Part shown: piece after piece, positions 6,563-16,963 of the stretch
How positions within the stretch are numbered: the first letter of the stretch is position 1
Layout: the number at the start of each line of letters is the position of its first letter
Source of the DNA: a virus
Direction: 5' to 3' (one strand)
DNA: 23,152 nt
IMG/VR virus record: IMGVR_UViG_3300013126_004812
Location: 1 to 23,152 of that record
Program-made: the position numbers and the translations under genes
The notes under the pieces: generated by a model
What the model saw: only the letters and a program-made list of their open reading frames with translations
Databases searched by the model: none
Told to the model about the DNA's origin: nothing

Positions 6563-6631
6563 ACTTATCGTATTTAATAAGAATATGGTTACTATCTTCA
6601 ACATCTTCGTTTATTAGGGGATGTATTTAAA

Positions 6632-8063
6632 ATGAAATTGTATCAAATTTATCTTCCAGAACTGGCAACGTATGTAAAGTACAAAGTGCTGGATCCTGAA
6701 AGTATTGATACTCTGATAGATGAACTGGATAATAAGTCTCCAAAAGATTTTAAATTAGCTATTTTGGAAAATGTAATCTATAACGTAAAACCGGACATAA
6801 CAGAGTCCCTTAGGATGATGTCCCGTGAAGCGGCTGAAAGATGCATAGACGCAATGTATTATGGCTGCGTAATGCTAAACCCTGGTCTAGATATAGACCT
6901 ATGGATTGAATTAGCATATGCTAGAGATATAAGTAATAAAGATAAAGGGGAAAAAGATTTTCCAAGCTTATCTTCAATCGAAGCGGATATTGCACAACAT
7001 ATTCAAAATAAATTTGAAAAAAAGCATGCAGCACAAAATAAACCAAAAATAAAAAAAATTACGAAACAAAAGTTCCTTGGACTTCAAGATTATTTAGAAA
7101 CAAATGTAATAGGTCAAACAGAGGCGATTGAGTCTGTTGTATCTGCACTAAAAAGATCGCAAGTTGGTTTGAATGATAAAAATAGACCACTCGGCGTTTT
7201 CTTATTTGCTGGTCCATCTGGTGTTCGGAAAGACACATTTAGCGACATCTTTACACAAGTATATGTTTAGTGAGGATTATCCAATAGTCAGAATTGATTG
7301 TGGAGAATTTCAACATAAACATGAAAATCAAAAATTAATAGGCTCCCCGCCGGGATACGTTGGACATGATGAAGGCGGACAGTTAGTCAATCAAGTAAAA
7401 AAATATCCTCATAGCGTGGTTCTTTTAGATGAAGTTGAAAAAGCTCATCAAGATATTTGGAATACTTTCTTAAGAGTATTTGAGGATGGAGTTCTTACAG
7501 ATGGAAAAGGTGATGAAGTAGATTTTAAAAATACCATCATTATAATGACAACAAATCTTGGTAATGAAAAAACTGTTGATTTCTTACTGGCCGGTGGTGC
7601 CGGCTTTGCTAGACCAGTGGGAATGAAGCATACTACAAAAGAACTGCCGCCACAAGAACTAGTGTCAAAAAATACTCTAGATGCAATCAGAAAACACTTT
7701 AGACCAGAGTTTATTAATAGGCTTGACAAAACCATAGTATTTAATCATCTCTCTAGGGAAAACCTTCAAAAAATAGCAGAAATAGAAATGTCTGTAATTC
7801 TAGATAAACTTTCAAAAAAGGGATACAGTATAAACTACACTGACAGCGTAATCGATGCTCTCCTTGAAAAGGGAGTTGATTCAGTCAAGGGTGCAAGAGG
7901 GTTATCTCAGATAAGAAGAGAAAAAATGGAAAATGAACTAGCAAATATTTTAATAAATACTGTACCTCCAAGAGGGTCTATATTTGAAATATCCTATACG
8001 CCGGAAGATAGTTTTATATTTACTCTTAAAAAACCCTCAAAAACCAAATCTATCAATAAATAA
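6632..8063 (+). CDS. ClpB/ClpA-type AAA+ ATPase with CGGA in Walker A (476 aa)
   Basis: A ring-forming Clp-family unfoldase subunit with a single AAA+ module matching the second (D2) module of ClpA/ClpB, behind a unique N-terminal region (residues 1-150) with no Clp-N repeat. Read normally it breaks inside Walker A: GPSGV CGG AAA GAC, then stop 14 codons later. Reading CGGA (7226-7229) as Gly199 restores GPSGVGKT (194-201). Also visible: pore loop PPGYVG (about 240-245), Walker B VVLLDE (262-267), sensor 1 TTNLG, arginine-finger region RPEFINRLD, and sensor 2 GARGL. It may remodel proteins in phage assembly or work with a host protease; the substrate is unknown. A ribosome site (AGGGGA) and a structured leader precede it. 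Confidence 0.93.
7226..7229 (+). other. CGGA recoding site encoding the Walker A glycine
   Basis: The most diagnostic of the 29 sites. The phosphate-binding loop GxxGxGKT requires glycine exactly where CGGA falls. Arginine plus a frame change would destroy the ATPase. Frame before and after agrees with the AAA+ family on both sides. Confidence 0.95.
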
Positions 8064-8071
8064 CATTACTA

Positions 8072-8079
8072 TATAAATG
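8072..8079 (+). promoter_or_regulatory. TATAAATG late-promoter-like element
   Basis: TATAAATG about 24 nt before the 8103 start and ahead of a strong TAGGAGG ribosome site. The spacing matches the TATAAATA elements of the small membrane peptides. It suggests a late promoter class shared by the two regions; motif only. Confidence 0.35.
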
Positions 8080-8102
8080 TAATTATTTTAGGAGGTATTA
8101 CA

Positions 8103-8388
8103 ATGCCAATGGTTAGTCGGAGTATCATCGGGGGTAAGAGGTTTAATGCCAAAGGCATCTGGTGCGGCAAACCGCATTGGAGGCATGGCGGCTAGAAGTA
8201 CCAGAAGGCTTGGTAGGGCAATGGGTGGCACAAGAGATGGAACTAATCTAGCAAGTAGCGTTGTTCGCGCTGGAAGACTAATGGGAAGAAATAAGGGAAT
8301 GGTCGGAGCCGGAATCATGGGGATGGGAGCTGGTGGAGCAGCAATGGGTATGAGGAATCGTGGTAGTCAAAACTACCCAATGTACTAA
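8103..8388 (+). CDS. Small Gly/Met-rich membrane protein, CGGA at codon 6 (94 aa)
   Basis: Start ATG fixed by a strong TTAGGAGG site. The sixth codon is CGGA (8118-8121). As a quadruplet it gives MPMVSGVSSGVRGLMPK, running into the long open frame; as a triplet, translation would leave the gene after five residues. The N-terminus carries RGLMPKASG, a variant of the LIPKSTGG motif of the 2360, 2584 and 2924 genes. A basic Arg-rich middle is followed by a Gly/Met-rich hydrophobic helix (about residues 66-82) and a short tail ending NYPMY. Function unknown; a virion-associated membrane protein is plausible. Confidence 0.82.
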
Positions 8389-8402
8389 GGTAGCTTTTTT
8401 AT

Positions 8403-8689
8403 ATGCCACGTAGTATGATGAGAGTGCTAGCTCAACGGTGCGGCTAGATCGGCCAATACTCTTAGTAGAGGGCGCACCTCTCGTGTTACGGCGTCCATTG
8501 TAAATCCAGCTGCAAGTCCTAAAGGAATATCAGCCAAGGCGCGCCACATGAGAAAGAGATCCAACACTATGGGTACAAAATATAAGATGGGACTCCTATT
8601 GGGGCTTGGGGGTATGGCTCACGGAAGGGATGTTAATCAAATGCGGAGGATACCGCCCTAGAAGATCGTCTGGAGGCGATTCCGAATAG
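8403..8689 (+). CDS. Small basic protein with two CGGN sites (94 aa)
   Basis: Recovered only by CGGN decoding: CGGT at 8436 (residue 12) and CGGA at 8644 (residue 81) give one 94-residue protein. Triplet reading stops after 14 codons (CGG TGC GGC TAG). Basic and Arg/Ser-rich, with a hydrophobic stretch MGLLLGLGGMA (about 65-75) and a tail ending SSGGDSE. Its layout resembles the preceding gene: basic part, Gly-rich hydrophobic helix, short polar tail. Start ATG follows AAGGTAG. Function unknown. Confidence 0.8.
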
Positions 8690-8693
8690 TATT

Positions 8694-8702
8694 TGCTATA
8701 AT
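8694..8702 (+). promoter_or_regulatory. Extended -10 promoter TGCTATAAT
   Basis: Second copy of TGCTATAAT, 23 nt before the 8726 gene. It begins just after the stop of the previous gene. A TTGGAGAT ribosome site lies between it and the start codon, an arrangement typical of a real promoter. No clear -35. Confidence 0.55.
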
Positions 8703-8725
8703 TGATGTAAAATGTTGGAGATATT

Positions 8726-9145
8726 ATGAATGATTGGAAAAGTTATATAAATCAAAATGGTGATTTTGAATTACCAAATTTTTTGTACAAGTCCTTAAAC
8801 GAATTAATGAAACAGGCCCTGGATATGGGAACGCTATTGTCCGATGATCAATATAAATTAAGGGCATATAAAGAGCAAACAAAAAAGTTGTTTAAAAATA
8901 AATGGTTTGATTTGGCTCAAGCATTAGAGCATTTTAATATAATTGAACCATGTGCATGTAATTCTGGAAGAAATTTTGGTAAGGAAACATATTGCGAGAT
9001 ATGCAAAGGGGCAAGATATATAATCAACTCAGCCCTTTCCCCTAACGAAATGAGGGAAATAAGCATGTTTGTTAATGCGGCGCAAGATATTAAGGTTCAA
9101 CAAAAACTTACCAAAGGATTGATAAAACTCCTAGAAGAGTTTTAG
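8726..9145 (+). CDS. Hypothetical protein with CxC/CxxC cysteine motif (139 aa)
   Basis: A 139-residue, mainly helical protein with a cysteine cluster in the middle: CAC (about residues 77-79) and CEIC (about 90-93), followed by KGARY. This is compatible with a bound zinc ion, as in a small treble-clef or ribbon insert. Good ribosome site (GGAGAT). Next come a clear zinc-ribbon gene and another cysteine-motif gene, so three metal-binding proteins appear in a row. Function unknown. No in-frame CGG. Confidence 0.78.
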   Translation: MNDWKSYINQNGDFELPNFLYKSLNELMKQALDMGTLLSDDQYKLRAYKEQTKKLFKNKWFDLAQALEHFNIIEPCACNSGRNFGKETYCEICKGARYIINSALSPNEMREISMFVNAAQDIKVQQKLTKGLIKLLEEF

Positions 9146-9147
9146 CC

Positions 9148-9340
9148 ATGCAGTGTCCGCGCTGTCAAGTGGTATTGAATTTTGTTTATGAAGACGTTAT
9201 AGAAAATAATTTGTCTTCTGAAAAACAAATTGTTCATGTTCAAGAATATTATTGTCCACGGATGTAAAAGCTGCGTAATACAAACTTATAATCAAGATGG
9301 GCTAATTAAATCAGAATGGATTGACTTCAATGGGAAATGA
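9148..9340 (+). CDS. Zinc-ribbon protein with CGGA inside CPGC (63 aa)
   Basis: A 63-residue zinc ribbon recovered by one CGGA (9259-9262, residue 38). Cysteine pairs: CPRC (3-6), then CPGCKSC (36-42), where the Gly is the recoded residue. CPxC with a small residue before the second Cys is the standard zinc knuckle. Triplet reading gives CPRM and a stop, losing two zinc ligands. It starts 2 nt after the previous stop and overlaps the next start by 11 nt, so it lies within an operon. Likely binds nucleic acid or protein; the role is unknown. Confidence 0.87.
9259..9262 (+). other. CGGA recoding site inside a zinc knuckle
   Basis: Quadruplet reading yields CPGCKSC; triplet reading yields CPRM followed by stop. 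Restoration of two zinc-ligand cysteines at the right spacing is independent support for +1 decoding as glycine. Confidence 0.9.
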
Positions 9341-10067
9341 AATAAAAAAGTTTGATGAAAAAGATGAATTTATGAATAAATTTGAATCATTAAGGCCTGA
9401 TCTTTTTTTTCCAGTAGAATGGTCAGATGAGGATAGGGAAAAAGCGGTTGAACTAGTAAGACCTCAGAAAACAAGGTCTTCCATGTTTTCATCCATACCC
9501 ATGACATGTGAGTCGGTAAAGTGTATTTTTGAAAGCACGTGTCCACTTCTTCAGCAAAATTTAGCACCACATGGTAAACCATGTCCAATAGAGATGTCTA
9601 TGGTTTCGCAATTTACATCCGAGTACATGGAACAACTTGATGTCAGTCCGGATAATTTAGTTGAGGTTTCAATGGTTAGGGATTTGGTTGATCAAGAAGT
9701 TCAATATCTAAGAAAAACAAAACTACTAGCAAAAGAACATTTTGTTCAAGAAAACATAATTGGCATAGATAAAGACGGTAGTCCAATACTCAAAAAAGAA
9801 CTACACTTAGCGGTGGAGTTGGAAGATAGACTACATAAAAGAAGAAAAGATTTAAGAAATCAACTTTTAGCCACGAGGGAGGCCAGGGCAAAAACTGGCC
9901 AAATACAACTGGATACCGCCCAAGCCATCTCTGAGATTATTCACAAGGTTCATGCAATTGAAGTTGAAAATAAAAAACTTATCAAGAAAAAACTTGGCAC
10001 TTATGAAGCAGATGAATATATATTAGATTCTGAAAAAACAGATAAAAATTTGAAAGATCCAAATTAA
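9330..10067 (+). CDS. Hypothetical protein with four-cysteine motif (245 aa)
   Basis: Starts MGNEIKKFDE; the ATG lies inside the end of the zinc-ribbon gene. The frame is open to 9321 with no better start. Residues about 57-85 carry four cysteines (MTCESVKC, STCPLL, KPCPIE), a likely metal site. The rest is highly charged and helical, with long coiled-coil-like stretches (residues 130-230). Family not recognised. Its place before the large virion gene suggests an assembly or packaging role, a possible small terminase or scaffold, but nothing in the sequence proves it. No in-frame CGG; stop directly abuts the next start. Confidence 0.78.
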   Translation: MGNEIKKFDEKDEFMNKFESLRPDLFFPVEWSDEDREKAVELVRPQKTRSSMFSSIPMTCESVKCIFESTCPLLQQNLAPHGKPCPIEMSMVSQFTSEYMEQLDVSPDNLVEVSMVRDLVDQEVQYLRKTKLLAKEHFVQENIIGIDKDGSPILKKELHLAVELEDRLHKRRKDLRNQLLATREARAKTGQIQLDTAQAISEIIHKVHAIEVENKKLIKKKLGTYEADEYILDSEKTDKNLKDPN

Positions 10068-13000
10068 ATGGCTAGAAAAGCGCTTAGTCATCGTGAATAT
10101 TTGGAGATTCTTGGAAGAATGAGGGCGGCCTCGCCACTGCAAGAAAAATTTAAAATTCAAGGTTCACCCATAACAAGCGATTTTATAAGAACCGAATTAG
10201 GTGGCGAGGGTTTTTCCGATAGTGCCTACATGAGGGAATATAAAAAAATTCTTAATACTTACAGTGAGCATTTAAGGCAAGGAGTCAAAGACCTTCAAAC
10301 AGCAGCAAGTAATATAGCAGATCCAAGGATGGAACAGCAATCTCTCCAAAGGGCATTAAGAAGGCTTTCTCAAGCTGGAGTAGACGCCCTGTATCCATCA
10401 GTGCTGAAGGCGGAACTTGATGGTGGAAAGTCGCTTCAGAATCAACTACTGTATCTACTAACAAGAGAAAATATTGACCTAGACTTACTTGCTGGTAGTA
10501 CAGGTTCCACAAACACCCCCAAGGGCGCAATGCTTAATTTGTTTAGAGCACAGGGACTCAGAATGTCCATGGATGATTTTACGGAAATAGGATTACCAGG
10601 AGATCTGTATCCATCGCAAAACAAGTATGCGTTTTTGGCAAGATACCGTCACGATATTTCAGGTGATCTTGCAGCATTTAATCCACTGGTAGATTCAGCA
10701 CTACCAGGGCCATCGCAGGGTATTCACCCTTTAGCACTGCAAATGTTGAGAGCAAACTATAATATCAAACATGCTGCAGAAGCTATTGATGATATTACTG
10801 TTGCTTACGGAAAGATGAGAAATCCATTTTCATTACAGCTTCTCATGGAGAGAACTAAGCAGATGAAATTAAGAAACATTCCAGACACCGTTAAACCGCG
10901 AACGACCCTCATGAACGTCATGGGATTTACCAATGAAGACTACAGTAGCAGTAGAACATTTCGAATAAGAACTTTTGACGAAGAAACATCAGGACTTCGG
11001 TGATGCACAAATAAGACAATTTGCTGCAGTTGAAGAGGTTATACAGCTTCAGCCAGACGGCACCATAAAAGTTATTCAACCCGCAGCATTAGCTCCAGAA
11101 ATCGGAGACATACACTTTAGGGCTCCGTATATGGATGTTGCTCACACATATGTCGGTGGAAAAAAAGTGCCGCTGTCTACTCGGTGTTTTTATGAAAGAA
11201 AAGGGATTATCCATGATGGATTTGGATGATTTAGAAGTAAGACAATTCTTATCGGCATACGATGGTGATGGCGCACAAGCTCTTAGTAGATGGAAGGCAA
11301 TAGTAAAGAAAATGTTACAAACGGTTGATTCAGAGGGAAACAGGGTGATCAATCAGGGATATAATACTCTTGCTTTTGATATTGACCTAATGGCTAGTTC
11401 TTTAAAGAAACTTGATGCGTGGGATGATGAAGCGGAAGAGTTGTTTAAGAAGTCGCACATTTTAAGAATGACCGACCCCCTCTATATGCAGGACTTAATA
11501 GATCCAGTAAAAATAATGATGAGACATAACGAAGATGAAATGATCAAACTACTTGTTGGCGAAACTGGTCCACTTAGCATTAAAGAAATAGAAGCAATTT
11601 TGACAGATCCCATAACGGGCAAGGTGCCAGAGCTGGAGGAAGTAGGTAGAGTTAGCCGTGAAATAACCAGTTATATGAGAAGTCAGATGGTAATCGCTCG
11701 AGAATTAATGGAGTCTCCAGAAAATTTAGAAAATGTACTTTCAAGTACTAATTTTTTAAGACTTATAGAAGAGCTACCAGACAATGAAATTCAAGCTCTG
11801 TTGGATGAACTTCAGAAAGGAGCACACACGGGAACTGCAGACGCACTTATGGAACTATATTTGGGCAACTTCATGACTGAAGGTAAAGTTTACGCTCAGT
11901 CGGTGGATATACCAGGAATTGCCACGCAGAAACAAACCGGAATGTCATCCGAAGCTTATAAAGTTTACAGAAAAAAACATGGAGAATTTCAAACTGTATT
12001 AAAATCTAATAAATTCATAAGAGAAGAAAAATACAGCGAATTTGAACAGTTGATAAGAAATATTTTTGCAAGAAGCAGTGCAATTACTCCAACAACTAAT
12101 ATAACCGACGTATCAAGTCTTTCTGATCAATTGTTTGATTTTATATCGACAAAAGAACAGGGTCTTCAAAGACAAACAATAGGAGTACTATCAAGCGATC
12201 TTGATAGGCTTGGTTTAACAACCACGGATGATTTACTTAGCAGTCATCCAGATGGTGGAATTATTGGTTCCATAGACTACAATGAATCAGAAAATAAATT
12301 TAGATTTAAATCAGATCGTACTGGAAACTATTACGATATTCCAGACGTTAATCAGGCTGAAGCGGAAAAGATCATAAAGGAATCTTTACAAAAAGCAAGG
12401 ACTGGAACCCGTTCTGATCTAACTGTAAAAACGGCTAGTGGAAAAACTTTTACGATAAGAAATCAAAATATACATGATATGGCCGTAAGAAGCGTCGGTC
12501 TTACGCCATTTGATCAAACACAATTTGATCAAATGATAGACAATGCAGCGTTGTCCGCAAGAATGCCATCAATTAAACCAACGACAATAGATGAGTTGGC
12601 GAAATCGTCTACTGTAACTAATGTGTTTTACGGACAAAAAATTGATACAATTTCAAAGAGGGTAATTGGAAATATTGATTCTGGTGGAATACAACTGGGT
12701 AAGATTTACGGAATGGAGGAACTAACTCCAGAACAAATTGAAAACGTAACCAAAGCTGGAATGGAGGTTGAACCAGGCGTTACATCGAGGGGCTTACTAT
12801 ACGGACAGAATGTCGTACAGAAGGGATTGGCCTTTTCTGATATCGACTATAGAAATAGGGTTATGGGAGTTGCAAGAGCAAAAGCTACCAGCAATATAGC
12901 AGCTCAATCACTTGAAATATCAAAAGGACAAGAAGGTGTTCTGGGTAATATTGGTCGATCACTTTCTAGTATAAATAATCCCGTACAAAGATCAAAGGTT

Positions 13001-14446
13001 ATTTCTGCATTGGCAGATTATTCTCCCCTCAGTTTTGCAATAGGCCAAGGTAAAGAAACGTTATATAAGAATATTTACAGTACACAAGACATAGGCAAAT
13101 TTGAATCTGGAGCATATATAAGAATACCGTCTTTTGGTGGCGAGACAAAAGGTTCTCAAAAAATCATAATGAATCTTGAAGATATGGCAGATTTGAAAAT
13201 AAATATAGGTGGAGGTAGAACGGTTGAGTTTGGGGGAGAGTCTTTTACAAAAATATCCTCTTTAAATAGATTTTATGAATCGGTAGTAAAAGATCAATCT
13301 TTGCGTAACATGGTGTTTGCGCCGTCATTTGATGACCCCGATTTATACAAAGAGTTGGCTGATCAAATCATAGCTAAACAATTTACCAGATACAAAACAT
13401 CAGTAGCCGAACCTGGCGCTCAATTAGCAAAACCAATGGTAGAAGAATTTAGTGCAGTGTTAGGAAGAATATTTGGTGATAGTGAAAGTGTTGATAAAGT
13501 CATGGCACAAAATGCATTCACAGAGTCCTTTAAAGATCTGGGTGTAGATTCATTTGAGAAGCGAGTGCAGTTGATTGAGGAGAAATTTGGTGGAGAGACC
13601 GCAAAAAGATACAGACAGTATATAGAAGGAATTCTTGATGCCGATTCTGAAAATCCGCTTAATATAGTTGGCTTTAAATTCGAAGGAACTGCAGCAAATG
13701 ACATAGCTACGGCGGAAGCAGCCACGACTCCGGGGGTAGGTGCTGCAGAAACTCCAAACACCACGTACAGACTTCAGTCCATTGGAATGACCGATGATGC
13801 AAAACCGGCGTATGGTGTTTTTACTCCAGGAATAAACGAAGCAATGGATTCGGCAAGAAGACAGCAAACAGGAAAAATATCGTCAGATTCAATAGGCGTA
13901 ATTAATAGTCTTGATGATCCAAGCCTGCCTATTGATCCTGGATTACCCATGCGATATGGCGATGAATTGGGCATGCAAAGGGCGGCTGAGGCTACCGAAG
14001 CCTTGGGGAATCTTGAGCAGGGAGCTAGGATAGCCTCTGGAGCACCTGATGATTTCTTAAGTGCGGTAGGACAGGCCAGTCAAATGAACGTAGAGGGAAG
14101 AACTGTCAATACTGGACAAACAGCATTTGCTGCTGGTAGAAATTTTATGAGAAAAAACAAAACAGGTATTTATCTTGCTGGTTTAGCGGTGGCTGCAGCT
14201 GGTATTGGTGGTATGGTGGCCAAAAAAAGAAACGAATCTCAACAATACAGTACTACTATGAATGCAATGCCAGTTGAGCGTGGCAAAAGGCCTTATGGTA
14301 TACAGGAATCAATGTTTAGTTTAAAACAAGGTTCCAGTAGAAGAAGTCCCTTGTCAACTGCTGGAGTTGTTGGAAATTTAGACAGAAATAAAATAAATCA
14401 TACATCAATGGGAACGGATAAAAATAGTCATTTATTTGATTTTTAA
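10068..14446 (+). CDS. Giant virion-like protein with two CGGT sites (1458 aa)
   Basis: One protein of 1458 residues when CGGT at 10998 (residue 311) and at 11182 (residue 372) are read as single codons: SGLGDAQIR and LSTGVFMKEKG. Triplet reading stops at once at the first site (CGG TGA). Mostly helical, polar and repeat-poor. Near the C-terminus is a glycine/alanine-rich membrane-like segment (about residues 1366-1384, GIYLAGLAVAAAGIGG), then basic KKR and a polar tail ending LFDF, so it may be tail-anchored. Size and position among structural genes suggest an internal virion or injection protein; a tape-measure role is less likely because it lacks long repeats. Family not recognised. Start abuts the previous stop. 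Confidence 0.88.
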
Positions 14447-14457
14447 AAAGGTAACAT

Positions 14458-15249
14458 ATGTCTTTATTGGGAAGAATTGCAAGAAGTAAGTTGGGCATGA
14501 CAACTGCCTTGGCTGGAGCAGCACTGACTGGCGTTGCCACTAAGGCTGCGCCCGCAGGCAGGGACGCAGCAATGGATGTGGCATTTGGTGATCCAAATGC
14601 CGATGAATATTTTCTTGGAAGAAAACTTACACCAGGTTCATTTTTTGATGCCAGTATGGGTGGCAGCTTGATTGGTGGAACTGTTGTAGGCTCTGGGCAG
14701 GATGTGTCTGTAGCTAAAGGTGCGTTGGTTGGTGGGGCTGCAGGGGCATTGACTGGTAGTATCGGAACATCTATGCTGGGTGGTAATCTTAAAGCATCTT
14801 TGGCTGTCGGCGCTGTTGGCGGCGTACTTGGTGCGGTGACGGGTGGCAGCGTTGGTGCAGCTCGGAGGATCAGTTCAGGGTGGAGTGCTTGCGTCAGGAA
14901 TTTTTGGCGCCTTGCTTGGTGGAGCTACAGGGGGGTTTGTAGGTGCACGGAGTAGGATCACTTTTTGGAAGAGGGCGGAAGAATGGGGGTTGGTGGGGCC
15001 ATTGCTGGCGCGGCATTGGGTGGCATTGGTGGTGCTGGCGCTTCTTCTGGAATGTATATTGATAATAATAAAAGATTTATATCAGAATCTCCATACGTTG
15101 GAAAAAGAAGATTATCAAGACAGGGACTTACGTACGGTGGTAGTCTCTATACAAGTGGAGCAAAAAATACCTCCCTAGATACGGCAGCAGATTTAAATGC
15201 AGATGGAAACATAGTTCTGGGAATGCATAACCTAAGAAGAGGTGGTTAA
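14458..15249 (+). CDS. Glycine-zipper membrane protein with three CGGA sites (262 aa)
   Basis: CGGA at 14863 (residue 136), 14948 (164) and 14976 (173) join three frames into one protein. The middle (about 70-200) is an extended glycine-zipper region with GxxxG spacing throughout (GGTVVGSG, GGAAGALTG, GGVLGAVTGG), able to form or cross membranes. All three recoded residues fit as zipper glycines: GAAGGSVQGG, VGAGVGSLF, RGGRMGVGG. The N-terminus LLGRIARSKLG is basic, and the C-terminus is polar with SPYVGKRRL. Ribosome site AAAGGTAAC. Such proteins in phages can aid genome injection across membranes; that role is inferred here. Ends 1 nt before the next gene. Confidence 0.87.
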
Positions 15250-15250
15250 A

Positions 15251-16961
15251 ATGCAAAATGAAATGACCAACTCTGGAATTGGTCTCAATCCATTTGCGGA
15301 GAATATTCAGTATGGCTTGGCAACCTCTCCATTTATGCAAGAAAAACTGCCCGATCCCATATCGCACAGGGCGGAAGGTCTTTTGGGTGTATTGGAAAAC
15401 CCATATGCTCAACAGATGTCAAGAATGGCCGCATTTCACACTGCGGGTGGATTCGCGATGCACAGATTGCAAAACACCATTGTTCGTGGAGGAATTGGAG
15501 ATGATCTAGGAAGGACGGGGAGAATCTTCCACAGAATGTTTGGCGATGAATCTAAGTTTGGGCGATTTAGCAGGGGCAATCTACTACCAGACGAAATGGG
15601 AACCAATAGGTTTATTGGTGGATCAAATATATTTGGCCGTCCAACAAGAAGAGGTAGAAGGCTTGCTGGTATGCCTCCGCCGCCACCACGAGTTCCTCCT
15701 GCTGCTGGCACTACTCCTCGTCGCGTGCCACGCATGCCCTCGCCCGACTCAACTCCCATTTCAGTAAAAGGGTTTTTCAAAAATAATAGACTTTTCAATC
15801 CAAGACGATTTAGTAGACTTCAAAATCTTAGCGCCCTAGGCGCAGGCCCAGGAAGTCCTTACTACGCCCCAGTGGGTGGTGGAGCCTTGGCTAGCATAGG
15901 AAATATGCTGATAGGAACGAGGGGATTTGTAGGGGGATCAAAAGAAGCCCCTCTTTTTGGTGGTGGAATGTTTGCAAGACTGGGGGCATTAAGAAAAATA
16001 GAAAAAATGTCGGCTAGGAAAGTGTCAACTGCAGCCGCAGATATGAACATTGCTAGAATAATGGCAATGAATAATCCTTTGGCACTGATGACCGAAGACG
16101 CTGTGCATGGTTTTAATCTCGCTGCACGAGGCGCTGGACACGCAGATGGCACCTTGGCGTTTAGACAAGCAGTCAGGAAATCTGCTACTGAATCATTAAG
16201 GGATATTTCTAGTGCACCATTAAACTCACTTCGGAAGATCTTTAATTGGCGCAGAGGGAGCAGATGCCTTAACGACGGGAGCAAGAAGATATGCAATGGT
16301 TCAAGGACAAAGGGGTAAATTAACAAGGAATGTAATGAGCTTCATGGCAACTCCTGGCTCTGGCGAGGAATATATAGCGAGCTCAGCCCTAGGAAGAATG
16401 GCTACGTATGGTGGAGCTTCCTTCCTAGCATCAGAACAGGCAGAAAAAACAATAACATCAATGTCTAAAGGCATGATGAGAAATAGCGAGTATGCAAAAA
16501 CAATCGCCGAAAAACTTGGTAGACCCATTGCAATGGCCGCAACAGAAGAGGGAACGGCGTTATTATCAAAAGAACTTTTAGAAAAAGGTTTTATAGAAAC
16601 ACTTGGTAAAAAAGGCGCAATAAAAGCAGGTACGCAATTGGGTGGAAGAGGCGCATTAGCTGTTGCTTCTCAGTTTGGAATTGCGGCAATACCGGGACTG
16701 AATGCAGCCCTTGCCCTGGACTTTGCATATCAGGTTGGAAAACTTGGTGGACTTGCCGTAAAAGGAGCGATTGGCTTTGGAAAAGATGCAATGAAGTCAA
16801 TGCAGGGTAATATATCTGGTGGATTGTTTGGCACCTATAAAGATAACGAGGTGGCTGCAACGTCAAGAGCCAGGGGAGTAATGGCAATTCAAAACTCGAG
16901 ACTCAATGCTAGATCACTTCTTGGTTCGGAGGGCGCAATGATGGCTGCGCATTTTGGATAG
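15251..16961 (+). CDS. Large Gly/Ala-rich virion-like protein with one CGGA site (569 aa)
   Basis: CGGA at 16232 (residue 328) joins two open frames: PLNSLGRSLIGAEGADAL. The N-terminal half has a proline run (MPPPPPRVPP, about residues 138-147) and Arg-rich patches, apparently flexible. The C-terminal half is helical and Ala/Gly-rich with hydrophobic stretches (FGIAAIPGLNAALALDF, about 466-482), suggesting membrane or capsid contact. It sits between the glycine-zipper gene and the terminase. Function unknown; probably a virion component. The start has the AAGAGGTGG ribosome site within the end of the upstream gene. Confidence 0.86.
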
Positions 16962-16963
16962 AT

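Noticed and set aside
6500-6631. Hidden tRNA that could decode CGGN in the ClpB-like gene leader
   Set aside because: The region has inverted repeats, but no T-loop consensus, no 7-bp acceptor stem with a plausible cloverleaf and no NCCG loop.
13420-13974. Minus-strand open frames opposite the 1458-residue gene
   Set aside because: They lie antisense to a gene with continuous coding character, lack ribosome sites and show unlikely composition; they are shadows.
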